In this document: positions 1-11,200 of the stretch, in pieces
How the letters are laid out: each line of letters starts with the position of its first letter
Position numbering within the stretch: the stretch's first letter is position 1
Source: Istiophorus platypterus
Lineage: Eukaryota; Chordata; Actinopteri; Istiophoriformes; Istiophoridae
NCBI GenBank assembly: GCA_016859345.1
Contig: CM029120.1
Span: forward strand, 6,747,501-6,811,500
Direction: 5' to 3'
Length of the DNA: 64,000 bases
The notes under the pieces: model-generated
What the model was told of the DNA's origin: nothing
What the model saw: the letters and a program-made list of their open reading frames with translations, nothing else
Database searches by the model: none
Made by a program: the position numbers and the translations under genes

Positions 1-167
1 TTTCCCATTTTTCTAAAGGCCAGAGCAGCAGTCCCAAAATGCAGCGATCCAGGTTGTACCACAAAACACCAGCTACCATTGCTCTCCCTTTTTATAAATG
101 GACACAGTACATGAAAAACACATTTCCTCAAATATCTGATTCATGATATGAATCCGTTGGTCCTCAC

Positions 168-330
168 CAGACAAGCTGAAGCTGGACTCATGGAGGTCCC
201 TCATGCCCCCATGCCTGGTGCAGGGGCGTGTCGGAGTGTCCAGATCTGAAGCCCCAAAGTCCCTCTTTCCTGAGTTGACCACCGCAACAACCTCACCTGT
301 GTACGGCTCCCGCTCGACAGCTTTCACCGC
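168..330 (-). CDS. dpysl5: dpysl5 coding exon 11 (last one inside the window)
   Basis: Residues 481-534 plus one base, AVKAVEREPYTGEVV through TRHGGMRDLHESSFSLSG. It is 163 bases long, with acceptor gccag and donor gtgagg, phase 1 out. The raw frame runs on for about 30 codons past the donor, but that part is intron. The final exon should encode roughly 30 residues and lies left of base 1. This tail is the phospho-regulated C terminus of CRMPs. Confidence 0.93.
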
Positions 331-3300
331 CTGGCACTGGTAGGGCAAAGTGACATCACGCATACACAGACACACATGAACAAACGGGTCCGTAAACATG
401 TTAAAACTAAAAATGTGTGCTTGTAAAATGTCACTGGAAAACTGTCTTGGGGGAAAAAAATGTGTTGTAAAGAAGTAGTGAACTGCAGTTGTAATTGTAC
501 TATTAACAGCAGGGTTGAATTAAATTGTCTTTCTCAGGTAGAACTGACGATTTTGTTTTTGTTTTTTTTTAACTTAAATATCTATCAAGTAGAATTAAGT
601 AGAACTGAAACGACAAATGCGTCATCTACACTGTAAAAGCCTCAGTATCACACCACGTATGACACACTTGCAATTCCTTCCAGCTCAGTGATGTTTTTAA
701 AAGGGGTGACTATCTTTTATCTATTACTAAAGCTTTCTCATAAGTCAATTTGTAATGAAAATCGACCAAAGGACATTTAAATGGTACTTCCTCCTGATTT
801 TGTCATAACATCATCGCTACAGACTACTCCGTAGTTCTTGTATTTTTAAGAAAGTTTAAGTATATCTTACCTAAATACTATAACTAGAATTATTATTAAT
901 TAGTTACTTGACATGAGGTCCCAGTACTATGCAAATATTAGAAGTGGTTATTGCTATGGTAGCATCTTTAGTAGGTAGGTAGTAATTCAGTAATATATGC
1001 CATAATTTCAGGAGAAGTGGCAGTTACAGAAAAAGAGGTAGAAGTGGTAGATGTGATAGTAATAAAAGCAATAATAGTATCCTTGGCAAAAGAAATAGAG
1101 TAGTAGTAGTACTAGTAGTAAACATGCAGCTGAACCTTTACAGTAGAGATTGCAGCACCAGTGATATTAGTAGTAGTAGCAGTAGTGTTTCTACTTATAT
1201 AATGATAAAGGTTAGTGTTTCTTGTTTAGAGCCAGCCCACAAATAATATTATTACATGCTAAGTTTTACAGTATTTCTAAATGGTATAAAGTCTGCATGG
1301 AAAATGAATGAAATCCCACCCGAGCAGCGGGCAAATTCAGTTTTTTATCATTACAATGTATGATTAATGGTTGCTGCTCACGCATGATTAAAAGCTAATA
1401 GAATGTCAATCCACTGTGGTTATGACAAATTCAGTTCTGTCTGATACCTTTTCCCTCTGAACCATCTTCTTGTAAAGATAATCTGGGAAGGTTCTCAGGG
1501 GGCAAAACTTTCCAGAGCCTTCAGCGCATGTGAACATGCCATTTTCATAGACCAGACGCCCACGGCTGATGGTCACCAGGGGTACACCATGACAACGAAG
1601 GCCTTCATAAAGGTTTATATCCCCACCCTGGACCTGGTTGTCCACAGTAATGGTCCTGCAGACAGAGAGAAAAGAAAGAGAAAGAAAGAGATGACTCAGA
1701 CAAAACCTAATCGGCCTCTGAGAAATGGGATGAGAGCCACAGTGAGACAAGCTGGTCGATGACTGGATGGATCCAGTTTCATACTTGGATCCCTCGGGGT
1801 CCCAGACCACCACATCAGCATCTGCTCCTGGAATGATCCTGCCTTTCCTGGGGTAGAGGTTGTAGATCTTGGCTGCATTTGAGCTTGTGACTGCTACAAA
1901 GCGATTCTCATCCATTTTACCTCCAATCTGTGAATTATAAAAAACACAATAGCTGAAAAATGTTTGTAATCTTGGGAATAAATTCATACACAAAAACTGA
2001 ATGATTCAACCGATGCACTAAAAGTAGGAGCTGAGGTTTTTTTGTACGGTGTGTGTGTGTATATTTTTTTTAAAAGTTCAAATCGATACCCTCCAAAGCA
2101 AAAAAAGATATCCTATTTATGGATGTTCTCTGGCAGCCCAACAGGACAAAAGAACTACACATACCACTCCTTTCTCCCAGATGACACTCATGCGGTCCTG
2201 AATTCCAGGGAGCCCATGGGGGATCTTTGTAAAATCATCCTTGCCCATGGCTTTCTGTTTGATGGTGAATGGACGGTGATCAGACCCCACAACATTGAGA
2301 GTGTCACTGGAGGCAGGAGAGAGTAAAAGGGTAGGTCACATTTAGATTTCAAAGCAGTGGGAAAAAAAACAAACACTCACATTCTATTGCATGAAATGTG
2401 AGATTTTATAGACTTCTACACACTTTCCCAGCAGGCTCATGAGGAAATTAGGAGTACTGGGGTCCAGGCGGAGAGGAGGCACGGTAACATGGGCAGCAGC
2501 ATGAGCCCAGTCCTGATGATAGTACTGCATACCATTCAGCACGGTGTGGGCTGTGGTTGTTTCCCCGTGGACCACCTTACCTGTGGTCAGACGGTACAAC
2601 ATGAGTGTGGCAAGAAAAGGGGCTGAGATTAAGCAACCAAGAGATTAAAAGATTAAGCAAGCGCTTTAACTTTTAAGGCATTATTTTCTAAATTTAGTAG
2701 AGTGTAGATGCACATAACGTTCTTATATGTACATTACTTACACATATGGTGGTAACACCTAATGTAAAAGAAAATAGGCCTCACCTTGCATCTTGGCTGT
2801 AGCCACAACATCTCCTGCAGACATGCTGGACACATTCACAAGATAGATTGGGCAGTGGGCCTAACAGAAAACATGCACAAAAGGTATATAATCACTTTTT
2901 GACACGACTGTCTATAACCCTGCAAGCACCTCTGTGAGGCTGTAGGTCATTACTTTTTCAAGTATTTGGTCATAAACCAAAGTATTGGACAAATATAATT
3001 TTACCAAATAATGGTTTCCAGACGAAATGTTAAGGGATCACCAAAGTTATTAAAATTGATCCTGAGAGGGACGTGAATGAGTGAACAATTAACTCAAAAC
3101 CACAAATAAGTATACCTCATGGTGGCGATAGAGGAAGAGTAATTAGAATACAACCTTTGAGAAGCATGAATTTCCTCTCAAACTTTGTGGCAATGCACCT
3201 AGTAGATCTTAAGATATTTCATGGGATAAGTGAAAGTTGATGGCCCTAGAGGAAAAGTCAGCTGATGACAAAAACTCAGTTCAATCCATCCAATAGTTGT

Positions 3301-6300
3301 TGAGCTATTTCAGTCTGCACCAAAAAACAGACCAACCAACAGGCCAACATTGCCATCCACTGAGCCGTGCTTTTGGCATGGCTGAAAACAAGACTGTCTT
3401 TACATATACTAGGTTTACATTACAATTTATTTTTTAAAAATTTTTTTTACATTCACGAATGACATCTCACTCACCCTGTTGGCGATGGTAATTGCCCTGT
3501 GGGTCGCCTCTGCTTCCAACTGTACAAGAGGAGCCAGTGAGGAATCATCATAGTATGTCCAGGGGCGGTGAGATAGAGAATGGATTAATTTCTTTACAGA
3601 AACAATATTAATACTCTTAGCAAGATTTTTGATATAATAAAACAGATATATATAAAGTAAAGAAACCTGGTTAAACCTGACTATCATACCTCTTCGGGCC
3701 TGCTGATTTCAATCCCCTCAGGGCCACTGATGCCCAGGTCCAGCGCCTCCTTTGCACCCTGAAAAAGAGGCAAGAGAATGCAATGAATGATATAGGTGTA
3801 GAACATACTGGCACACTAGACATTTGGAAACAACTCAGCCTAATTAACATAACTGAATAAATGAAAAACAAAATGTGAATGAATTGGCACTGGAATGATG
3901 CTCCGTCACCTCTGCCACCAGTTCCCCATTCTCAGCATGGACTCTCGCTATAGCTCCAATGTCCTTACAGTGCTGCAGGGCCTGGAACAGCTCGCTGTCT
4001 CTCAGCATGAAGGTTTCCTTATAGGCCATGAACATCTGAAAGGAATTCACTCCTTTCTCTCTCACCAGCTTCTCCATCTCAGCTCGTACCTGCAGTAGGG
4101 GAGGAGGTTAAATTGACTGTAGCATCTCTTAACATGAAAAGTGTCCTCGTACAGAATGAATGAACACAGCAATTGCTGAACATTCTTGTTTCCATGCTGG
4201 TTGTTTAGATATTTTTGTATTGTTCTGGTGGGTAAGTAGATTTTAGGAGTAGAACACTGTTAACCTAAATATAAATACATAAATATATTAAAAGTCTATT
4301 GTATACATCGGGTTTAGTGTATACTCAGAAAACCAAAGAACAGTTGGAACACGTCTAACGATCATACAGTGAGAAATCCATCATAGAGAGACAAAAAAGG
4401 GATTCTTTTATGCTCTTGATATTAAAAAAAAAAAAAACAAAAACAAAAATCCTCTTGTTTAGTTTTTTTTTTCTCACTATCACCATGTCCATGTACACAT
4501 ATATATATAAGCAGTTGAAAGTTACAAGTAAACATTTAGTCTCTAGAAGCTATCCTCCCATACCTTGGGTCCCCACCAAGTAACTCCAACATGCAGAGCG
4601 TAGTCGCAGCAGGTTTTGGAGTCTGCCGAGCTGCGGCACTTCTCGTAGGCCTCCAGCAAAGACTCATTCTTCTCCGGCAGAACGTGCCCGATCACCATTG
4701 TCGTACCGCCGGCTAAAGCCGCCTGGAGGAAATCCAGAATAGCACTCACCCAGTCACTCAAATGTAGGCTGTGATTCTGTTACTTCATATGCATTAGTAG
4801 TTGAGTAAATTGCTTCTGTCATGTGAGACTGAAATGAATATTTTCTGTGACAGGATCTTCTGTGTATAGGCTCTGTTGTCCTGATTTCACCCGTATTTTT
4901 ATCAATTGCAATGTAAGACCAAAATGACCTGAGGTTAACTGAAAAGAAGACTATTCATTAACTGAAATGAAAATTAAACCTAAGCATTAAGTGACATTGA
5001 AGCAGAGTATACTGATTTATGAAGTCCATAAATACTGAGTAGACCATAATCTACTAATCAAACCAGCCCCCACTCTAAATGTAAACGTAAAAGCCTCAAT
5101 TCACATAAATGCTTATCTTCATGGTTCTCTGCATATGACTGCAAAGGGAAATATAAATCCTTCAGCAGTTAAAGTGCAGGACTGACTGCCCCTCACAGTA
5201 TAATTAAGAGACGTTTAAAGCTACAACTGCATAAATTCTCTACAGTATGAGCACCTCTTAATTCTTATCCTACAAAAAGATTTAGACTGTTTAAACTACA
5301 GTAAATCTTACCAACCCAAACAAAATGAAGACAGAGTGTGTTTTGTGTATAAGTGCATGCTTCAGCGAGCATCTGTCAGCTGACCCTAGAGATTCGAGTA
5401 GTATGTGGCAGGAGGGAAAACAAGGGGGGAGTGGGTCTGAGAACCATTGTCTACAAGCACAATGGCGTGAGTGAAAAGGCTTTGCGGCAGTCTTTGCAGC
5501 AGCCCCCTGGTATCCATGGAAACTGAGACTCATCTGCATTTGTCTCTGGACTCATTCTGGAGCACGGCATCAGGGTTGGGAGGGGTGGGGGGTGTTGGTG
5601 TTGGGGGGGGGGGGTAGCCGGCGAGAGGAATGAGGGGGGCGAGGAGATAGAAAACAGTGGAGAATAGTGTCTGTCACCACTGTCTACCGGTCTGTCCAGT
5701 CACTAAAACATCAGAATCTCAGCATCCGTCGTCTCTCGGCTCCCATTTTCTCGAAGTGCTACGGAGTGATGAGTCATCATGGTGCCCTGAAGCACAGTGG
5801 GGTATCCCAGTCCCATCAGCAACCGTGATGACTCCATTCCAGTCTTTGCGGCAGCTGTTAGCCTCGACCGCTTAGCTACAATGCAGACTGCAAAGTGCCA
5901 AATCATCTATGCGTGATGTTGGTGAAAGACTGACTCTACAACCTTGTGAAACTTCCAGAAAAAAAGACAAGTAGGCCAGAAGCCAACATTTATTTTCGTT
6001 GTCTTTAAATGTACTGATGATTTTCTTGAATAATCAATTAATAATTTTGTCTGTAGAATATTAAAAAAAATTTTTTTTTTCAATTTTTAGTCCAGGGAGA
6101 CTTCTTCAGATGTCTTGTTTTGTCTAACCAAATAGCTGAAAACTCAAAGATATTCAGATTAGATTCTTTAAAAAGTAAGAAAACCAGAGAAGCTTCACAT
6201 TTGAGACAATATTTTTTAGGGAGGAATTGATTTGATTAATTTTTGTTTTGTTTTTTTTTTTGTTTTTTTTTTTTTCTTCTTTCTCTCTCTGAATAATCAA

Positions 6301-7148
6301 TCAATCAACTAATGGCTGCGACTCAGCTTCCAAGATTGATGCCATTGTGGTGAGATCATGTAAAGTATGTAATTACTAAATAGCCGACCATATGTCCAAG
6401 CAATACAGCAACATTAAATATATTAAAATTGTTACCTTCAGCTGCCATGTTTAAATAGCTCGAACCCAGTTTTCATTCTAATTTAATGCTTTATGTGTAA
6501 TATTATTTTTTACTGTTGCAGTATCATTGTTTTATTTACAATCTGAACATCCTGTTTCCTAGGTTGACATCTTACTGTCTTACTCTGAAAAAGTAGTTCC
6601 GTCTAAAATAACCACCATATTGGATGCCAGTTATATTAAGAAAGCGGTCTCATTGCATCAAAACAGAAAACAGGACCCGCTGCTGACATCTTTGGTAAAT
6701 TAAAACTAGTGGAGAGTTTTTGTTGGTCTCTATTTGATGGACACGATAACACATTTGTGATCATAAGCAATAACAGAATAAGAGGGGGCTTTCACTGTGT
6801 TATATATTTAGGACAATATCATTGGCTCTAATTCCAATCCAAACATTTTTTTCTTCTTCTGTCTTTCCATTTCAAGCAGGACTTTACCTTGGTGCCGCTG
6901 TAGTAGTCGTCTGCCGTGGTGGCGTTCATGAAGCTCTCCTCCAGGTGGACGCTGGTGTCGATGCCCCCGGGGAGGACCAGTTTTCCTGAGGCGTCGATCA
7001 CTTTTGCCCCACCGGGGATCATCAGCTCTTTCCCCACCTGCTGGATGATGCCGTTCTCGATGTAGACGTCGGCCTCCTGGGTACAGTCGTCATTCACCAC
7101 CTTGCCGCCCTTTATAAGGATCCGCACCATTGCTGAGCTGGAAGACAT
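168..7148 (-). CDS. dpysl5: dpysl5 (CRMP5/CRAM), dihydropyrimidinase-like 5, gene span; last exon off window
   Basis: Collapsin response mediator protein 5, a cytosolic phosphoprotein of developing neurons. The family forms hetero-tetramers with other CRMPs and acts on tubulin and neurite growth. Eleven coding exons join in frame: 6888-7148, 4564-4722, 3910-4089, 3690-3758, 3475-3519, 2785-2860, 2424-2580, 2165-2306, 1785-1927, 1448-1655, 168-330. Together they give 534 codons plus one base. Human CRMP5 has 564 residues, so only the short C-terminal exon is missing, to the left of base 1. CRMP5 signatures seen are RILIKGGKVVNDD near the start, GVNSFQMFMAYK, VRVHAENGELVAE-like text in exon 3, KMDENRFVAVTSSNAAK and TRHGGMRDLHESSFSLSG. 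The amidohydrolase fold is kept, but the metal-site HxH is replaced by SVHLEES and the carboxylated lysine of true dihydropyrimidinases is Gln158, so no hydrolase activity is expected. Teleosts often carry a and b copies; I cannot say which this is. Confidence 0.96.
1448..1655 (-). CDS. dpysl5: dpysl5 coding exon 10
   Basis: Residues 411-480, TITVDNQVQGGDINLYEG through FPDYLYKKMVQREK. It is 208 bases long, with acceptor ctgcag at 1658-1656 and donor gtatca. It carries GVPLVTISRGRLVYENG, conserved through the CRMP family. Confidence 0.95.
1785..1927 (-). CDS. dpysl5: dpysl5 coding exon 9
   Basis: Residues 364-411, IGGKMDENRFVAVTSSNAAK to VVVWDPEGSK. It is 143 bases long. The open frame runs on past the true donor (gtatga at 1784), so residues read beyond SK in the raw frame are intron. 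Confidence 0.95.
2165..2306 (-). CDS. dpysl5: dpysl5 coding exon 8
   Basis: Residues 316-363, beginning NDTLNVVGSDHRPF and ending DRMSVIWEKGV. It is 142 bases long, with acceptor ctccag and donor gtatgt. The SDHRPF motif is the CRMP counterpart of the SDH metal-ligand motif of dihydropyrimidinase. Confidence 0.94.
2424..2580 (-). CDS. dpysl5: dpysl5 coding exon 7
   Basis: Residues 264-316, from KVVHGETTTAHTVLNGMQYY to FLMSLLG. It is 157 bases long, entered in phase 1 and left in phase 2 before gtgtgt. The split codon with exon 8 restores Asn in the expected NDTLN text. Confidence 0.94.
2785..2860 (-). CDS. dpysl5: dpysl5 coding exon 6
   Basis: Residues 239-263 plus the first base of codon 264, AHCPIYLVNVSSMSAGDVV and on to TAKMQ. 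It is 76 bases long, with acceptor ttag and donor gtgagg. It has no ATG-started open frame of its own and was found by frame and homology. Confidence 0.93.
3475..3519 (-). CDS. dpysl5: dpysl5 coding exon 5 (micro-exon, 45 bases)
   Basis: Residues 224-238, LEAEATHRAITIANR. It is flanked by acceptor cag and donor gtgagt. The size and phase (0/0) keep the barrel frame, and the next exon starts with AHCPIYLVNV as expected. Confidence 0.93.
3690..3758 (-). CDS. dpysl5: dpysl5 coding exon 4
   Basis: Residues 201-223, GAKEALDLGISGPEG then IEISRPEE. It is 69 bases long, phase 0/0, between cag and gtatga. The text is nearly the same as human CRMP5 at this place. Confidence 0.94.
3910..4089 (-). CDS. 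dpysl5: dpysl5 coding exon 3
   Basis: Residues 141-200, from VRAEMEKLVREKGVNSF to VHAENGELVAE. It is 180 bases long, phase 0/0, with acceptor ctgcag and donor gtgacg. Residue 158 is Gln in the NSFQMFM motif. Active dihydropyrimidinases have the metal-bridging carboxylated Lys there. Confidence 0.95.
4564..4722 (-). CDS. dpysl5: dpysl5 coding exon 2
   Basis: Residues 88-140, from AALAGGTTMVIGHVLPEKN to HVGVTWWGPK. It is 159 bases long, phase 0 on both sides, with acceptor ctccag and donor gtatgg. The GGTTM and CCDYALHVG texts are typical of the CRMP5 branch. Confidence 0.95.
5390..5660. other. G-rich stretch in dpysl5 intron 1
   Basis: Most of the intron between coding exons 1 and 2 (4723-6887) is AT-rich and shows nothing I can name. 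Bases 5566-5640 on the plus strand carry many runs of three or more G (one run of about 11 Gs near 5605) and could form a G-quadruplex. An alternative exon is possible but unsupported. Confidence 0.4.
6888..7148 (-). CDS. dpysl5: dpysl5 coding exon 1
   Basis: Residues 1-87, starting MSSSSAMVRILIKGGK. The ATG at 7148 lies ten bases after a splice acceptor (CAG at 7161-7159), so the 5' UTR continues in an upstream non-coding exon. The exon ends ACC-AAG before a gtaaag donor, in phase 0. It encodes the small beta domain and the first part of the barrel (VLPGGIDTSVHLEESF), where the catalytic HxH of dihydropyrimidinases is not conserved. Confidence 0.95.
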
Positions 7149-8617
7149 GGCTATAGCTCTGTAAGGCAGAGAGGAAAATTGGTTTGACGGTGGGGATCAG
7201 GCATCTGTTGTAGCTACAGTGATGGTCTGACTGTGTAAAAACCCTACAACACCAAAAAAAACAAGAAAAGTTACAGCTACCACCACCTTTTAAAATTTTT
7301 GGTCCTAGGATGCAATGCAGTAATCCGAGAAACAAGAGGAAAAACAAAACATTGGCATTTCTGTAAGAAAGTATGGAAAAATCTACATTTTACTGTACCT
7401 CATTCTGAGACAGAGTAGTGAGACTGACTATAGAAAGGAGAGAGAAGGGTCAGCGATGCTGCTCTGAGACCAGTCTGTCAGGCGGTGACTGACATCAGCT
7501 ACAAGACTGAGTAGGCTGTGTCAGTCACCGCCTGTGACATGACATCCCAGTGGAACATGATGTAGTGGTAAACGGGAAGAAGCTTAGTCCAGTTGTGGAA
7601 CACAATAAGGCAAACAATGGCCAATAAGGCCATTATTTTGAAAACACTGAGGCGCCATGAAGCTGCTTACAATGGTGTTCCCTCACTATGAGGCAATATA
7701 CAAAGATTCATAGTGGCTAAAAATAATGAATGGAGTAAGCTGAGGTGGGTTCCCTTACACAATGTACATGCCAAATAGCTCTACTCCAGTGCTTCCCAAG
7801 CAGTGGGTCACTGCCATCACAATGGGTCACAAGAGGAATTTAAGGGGTCACTGAAGGATTACTGGGGTCAAAAATAATTAAAAAACAATTTATCCTACAC
7901 AGAAACTTATTTTTTATCATATTTGTTTTTTGAACCTTTTTCCACTCTCTCCTTTTTTCTTAGATTTACCACAGACATAAAATGATTCTAATGAAACAGT
8001 CCTAAAAGGTTAATTTCTGTTTGAATTTAACTGCTCACTATGTCTTTGTACTAAATTGTCAAAGCCAGGCCTGTAGCTCCCACTTAGGGCTGATCACAGT
8101 GGGGTTTTTTTGTTGTTGCTGTTTTTTTTTTTAAAGCAGTTTGGAAGGAGTTTACATTCTACAATTAAAAATGTACAAGTGGTAGTATTTTTAAATACAG
8201 ATCCTGGTATATTTTTTTTAACTCAGTATTTTTAAAGCAGATCACAGAGACAGAAAAATTGATTCAGTGTTCAGAAACTTACTCTTGACATAATGAAAAA
8301 TCATTTGGACCTTTATGCTGCAAAATAAAAGTTGCTGAAATAAATAAATACATACATTTAGAAATAAAAATTGCCTTGTTGGACGTAAGATCCAAAACTA
8401 ATTTTGGCCCTGCTCATAATCTCCACAAAGGTTGATCTACTCCAAAGAATCTGTTAAAAAAAATAACAAAGTAAAGCAACAGTTTTTTGATTCAAATCAG
8501 TTATTGAGTAAACCGAATGCAATTGATAGAAATTATTAACTATTCATCAACAACAAAGAAATCTCCAAGATCTACCTCCTCCCTTCCCTTTTACACAATT
8601 GTATTAATGATGTGATG

Positions 8618-8620
<3 letters not shown>

Positions 8621-8705
<85 letters not shown>
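8621..8705. repeat. (GT)n microsatellite
   Basis: About 42 perfect GT units on the plus strand. Open frames of Cys/Val or Thr/His here are artefacts of the repeat. Confidence 0.99.
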
Positions 8706-8708
<3 letters not shown>

Positions 8709-8953
8709 CATCCGGCGTGCTTGCGTGTATATGTGCGTGCAGGATGCGTACGTATGAGGGTGCGGCAACTTTACTGCATGGCATGGACTCCTTCACACAT
8801 CCAGATCTGATGGGTGATATTATGGAGGGTGGCTGATTCTTGAATGTTCATGCATTGATGATATTAACAGGCCACAAGTCAGAAAGAGAAACACTGATAA
8901 AATATCCCCTCTCTGCCCCCCAAAACCTGTAAGCTGCTACAGGCTATAATAAA

Positions 8954-8954
<1 letters not shown>

Positions 8955-9009
<55 letters not shown>
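8955..9009. repeat. (TTA)n microsatellite
   Basis: About 18 perfect TTA units. Confidence 0.98.
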
Positions 9010-9528
9010 GAGGCCTATAGCTCCATAACCACTATGGAAGTTGAGGCCGGTTAGTTAAAAATAATAAACAGGTGATATTATGTTGCCTGTTTAAATACTT
9101 CACACAATAAATCAATGTAAGGAAAATGTTTTGGCACAGTAAATACCAGATAAGACATCGACGACTGATAATGCAACCCCAGTATGAGCTGCTGCTTAAC
9201 CAAGTGTTTTGAATTTTAATTTCGGTACAATTTGTAAAACTACAGGCCCTGGCACTTGCTTAAATGTCTTTTATAGATTTAATTTGTCAACAAAAATTAT
9301 AAAGGGATATGAAATCCCTTTATACAAATCTACGCAGTCTGGAGTATGTGTAAATTAGCATCAAGCAGAATGATCAGACCGGTAAATTTGGTGATTTTTC
9401 TCGCCGGTTTCAAGTGTGAAAGCGGTGAAACGATGACACTTCTACTTCAGCGCGACCTGACACAAAGAAACCGGTCTCCATCCGGCACGGGCGGCCGCAC
9501 GGCGTTGATTATCGACCCAGGGACCGCC

Positions 9529-9602
9529 TCCCGGCTCCCGGCTCCCGGCTCCCGGCTCCGTCCTGGTCCCCCCGTCCCCGTCCCCGTCCCCGTCCCCGTC
9601 CC
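9529..9602. repeat. GC-rich short tandem repeats (7-mer then 6-mer)
   Basis: About four copies of CCGGCTC are followed by about five copies of a CCCCGT-type unit. They lie inside the candidate dpysl5 promoter. Confidence 0.85.
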
Positions 9603-9974
9603 CCGCCGACGACCGGCTCGCTATCCAGCAGCGCGAAAGTGGACTGGGGGTTGCCGGGGGGGGGTTTGGTTTGAGACCGCACGGCCCTCTCCCCGCCGGG
9701 CGAAGGTGGTGTAGGTGTACTTCAGGGTGTGTACGGGTCCCGGGAGGGTGACGGGAACAGCGGCCGGGGTAGACACCCAGACGTGTGGCCAAAGGGGGTG
9801 GGTGGGTGGGTGGGGGGGCAGGGAAACAAAGTCTCCAGCAGAGGATCACCCCCCCCCCCACCACCACCACCACCACCACCACCACCCACCCTCCCTAGAC
9901 AGAGCCACTGCAGCCACCTAGTCAGAATAAGTCTGATGATGTGCACCACGTACCTCCTCTATGGGCCCTGATGC

Positions 9975-9982
<8 letters not shown>

Positions 9983-10018
<36 letters not shown>
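9983..10018. repeat. (CTG)12 / (CAG)12 triplet repeat
   Basis: Twelve perfect CTG units on the plus strand, which read CAG on the dpysl5 strand. The run ends 29 bases upstream of the candidate first-exon donor, so it may lie in the 5' UTR. Confidence 0.97.
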
Positions 10019-10021
<3 letters not shown>

Positions 10022-10114
10022 CACTCGGTTCTCCGGTTGCTTCCTGACAGGATCCAGAAGGCAACACGATCCGCGGATGGCACTTCCCAAGGAGACACTC
10101 GCTCACACACTCCC

Positions 10115-10155
10115 TCACACACACAAACACACACACACACGCACACGCACACACC
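10115..10155. repeat. (CA)n-type microsatellite, impure
   Basis: CA units with CG substitutions, inside the GC-rich island. Confidence 0.85.
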
Positions 10156-10270
10156 AGATGGATGCCTTCCTGGCCGGTCCGGGACCAGCAGACCGCAGCA
10201 TCATCGCCGTCAAGACGGCAAGGGGGACGCACGGGAGTCTTCCGGTTACGGCTTTCAAAATAAAACCCAA

Positions 10271-10975
10271 CAGGTCGCCCTTCACAACTTTTTAAACACG
10301 CGAAGTACTTAATTCAAGAAGGAACCTGCTTAACATTTGAACGACGATTTCCCTTTGTGTGACTTTCACAGCTTCGATCAACGGCCCCAAGTAGACCTAC
10401 TTTACATAACTTTGCCTTTTTATGCACTGAAAAAGCAAGAAAATACCCATTGAGTTACAAATAGTCGAGCATAATGTTTAGCTACTGCCTGATAATGTAT
10501 AAACTTACATAATCATAATTTCTTTCTAAACTTAAATCTGTACTTCTGCCCCCCCCCAAAAAAATCGTTACTTTAACATAAATCAACTAATATATATCTA
10601 TAAAACTAAAGATGGTTAAGTAGGTTGTTTTGCAAGTTGCAAAATTTACGCCTAATATAGCTGCTATTTTGATTATCATGAGTAAAGTTTGGTAATATAT
10701 AATATATATATATATATATATGGTGACCTTTCTCACGCACACAGTTGGATCCAAAAGTCTGCGTCTCAGAAGTTTGGACCCCACTGTTTCTACTGTTATG
10801 TTTCAACAACTTTAATTATATGCAGGTCAGTAGGCTTATTATTTTTGAAAAATGACAGTTTGATAATATTAAATAAGCCTAACACACTGGGTTACCAGTC
10901 TTATTTATTCTTTTAAAAAAAAAAAAAAAAAAAAAGCAGCACATTGCCTTCAATGATCAACATTTAAAAAGCTCC
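10271..10975. other. AT-rich spacer between the two GC islands
   Basis: No coding signal. It contains a short (TA)n run at 10700-10720 and a poly-A run at 10914-10935. Nothing else is recognised. Confidence 0.6.
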
Positions 10976-10979
10976 AACG

Positions 10980-11200
10980 TGTTTCACTGTCCGACCCTGT
11001 GCTGGCTCCGCGTTGTCGTTCTTTTATTTCGCAGGCAAAGCGCCCGTTTTCCGGTGACAGTCCACGTACCTTCGGGCGGCTTGACGCGGCTCGCAGCATC
11101 CAGGCCGTGCGACGGTGCCAAGCTCCAATCGGCGGCGGTGAGCGAAGGCTCGGTCGCTTAAGCAACCAATTACTTTGGACTTTGGGCGTGTCCTCGGTGA
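10980..11200 (-). promoter_or_regulatory. dpysl5: Second GC-rich candidate promoter / first exon, dpysl5 strand
   Basis: A compact CpG-rich patch. Two inverted CCAAT boxes (ATTGG on the minus strand, near 11126-11130 and 11164-11169) precede a minus-strand donor AAG|gtacgtgg at 11069-11068. The donor core gtacgtgg is the same as at 9953. It is a plausible distal alternative first exon of dpysl5. No transcript evidence is available here. Confidence 0.4.

Larger units (their letters stand above)
7159..9420. other. dpysl5 5' intron / upstream stretch with simple repeats
   Basis: AT-rich, no coding signal. It holds a (GT)n run (8621-8705) and a (TTA)n run (8955-9009). Around 7785-7870 is text of the kind seen at hAT-type element ends (a GTGGGTCA-like motif repeated as GGGTCAC). 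That last call is weak. If either upstream donor (9953 or 11069) is used, this stretch is intron. Confidence 0.5.
9420..10270 (-). promoter_or_regulatory. dpysl5: CpG-island-like candidate promoter and 5' UTR exon of dpysl5
   Basis: GC- and CpG-rich against AT-rich flanks. It contains a run of a 7-base CCGGCTC repeat (about 9529-9556), a CCCCGT repeat (about 9566-9602), a CCA/CAC repeat (about 9850-9890) and a (CTG)12 run. On the minus strand the text GAGGAG followed by gtacgt makes a strong splice donor at 9953-9952. An exon ending at 9954 could therefore splice to the acceptor ahead of the dpysl5 ATG (7158). The start site cannot be read from sequence alone. Confidence 0.5.

Noticed and set aside
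73..167. Continuation of dpysl5 exon 11 to a stop at 73
   Set aside because: The text after SFSLSG loses all similarity and a good donor gtgagg lies at 167-166. The end seen in the raw frame is intron.
1696..1784. Read-through frame joining dpysl5 exons 9 and 10 as one long exon
   Set aside because: The joining stretch (SIQSSTSLSHCGSH...) is absent from CRMP5, and removing 1656-1784 restores the expected WDPEGSKTITVDNQVQ text.
8572..8836. Frames of Cys-Val and Thr-His repeats
   Set aside because: Readings of the GT microsatellite.
9442..9971. Overlapping frames of 68-147 codons on both strands in the GC island
   Set aside because: All six frames stay open because of GC-rich repeats; no conserved text.
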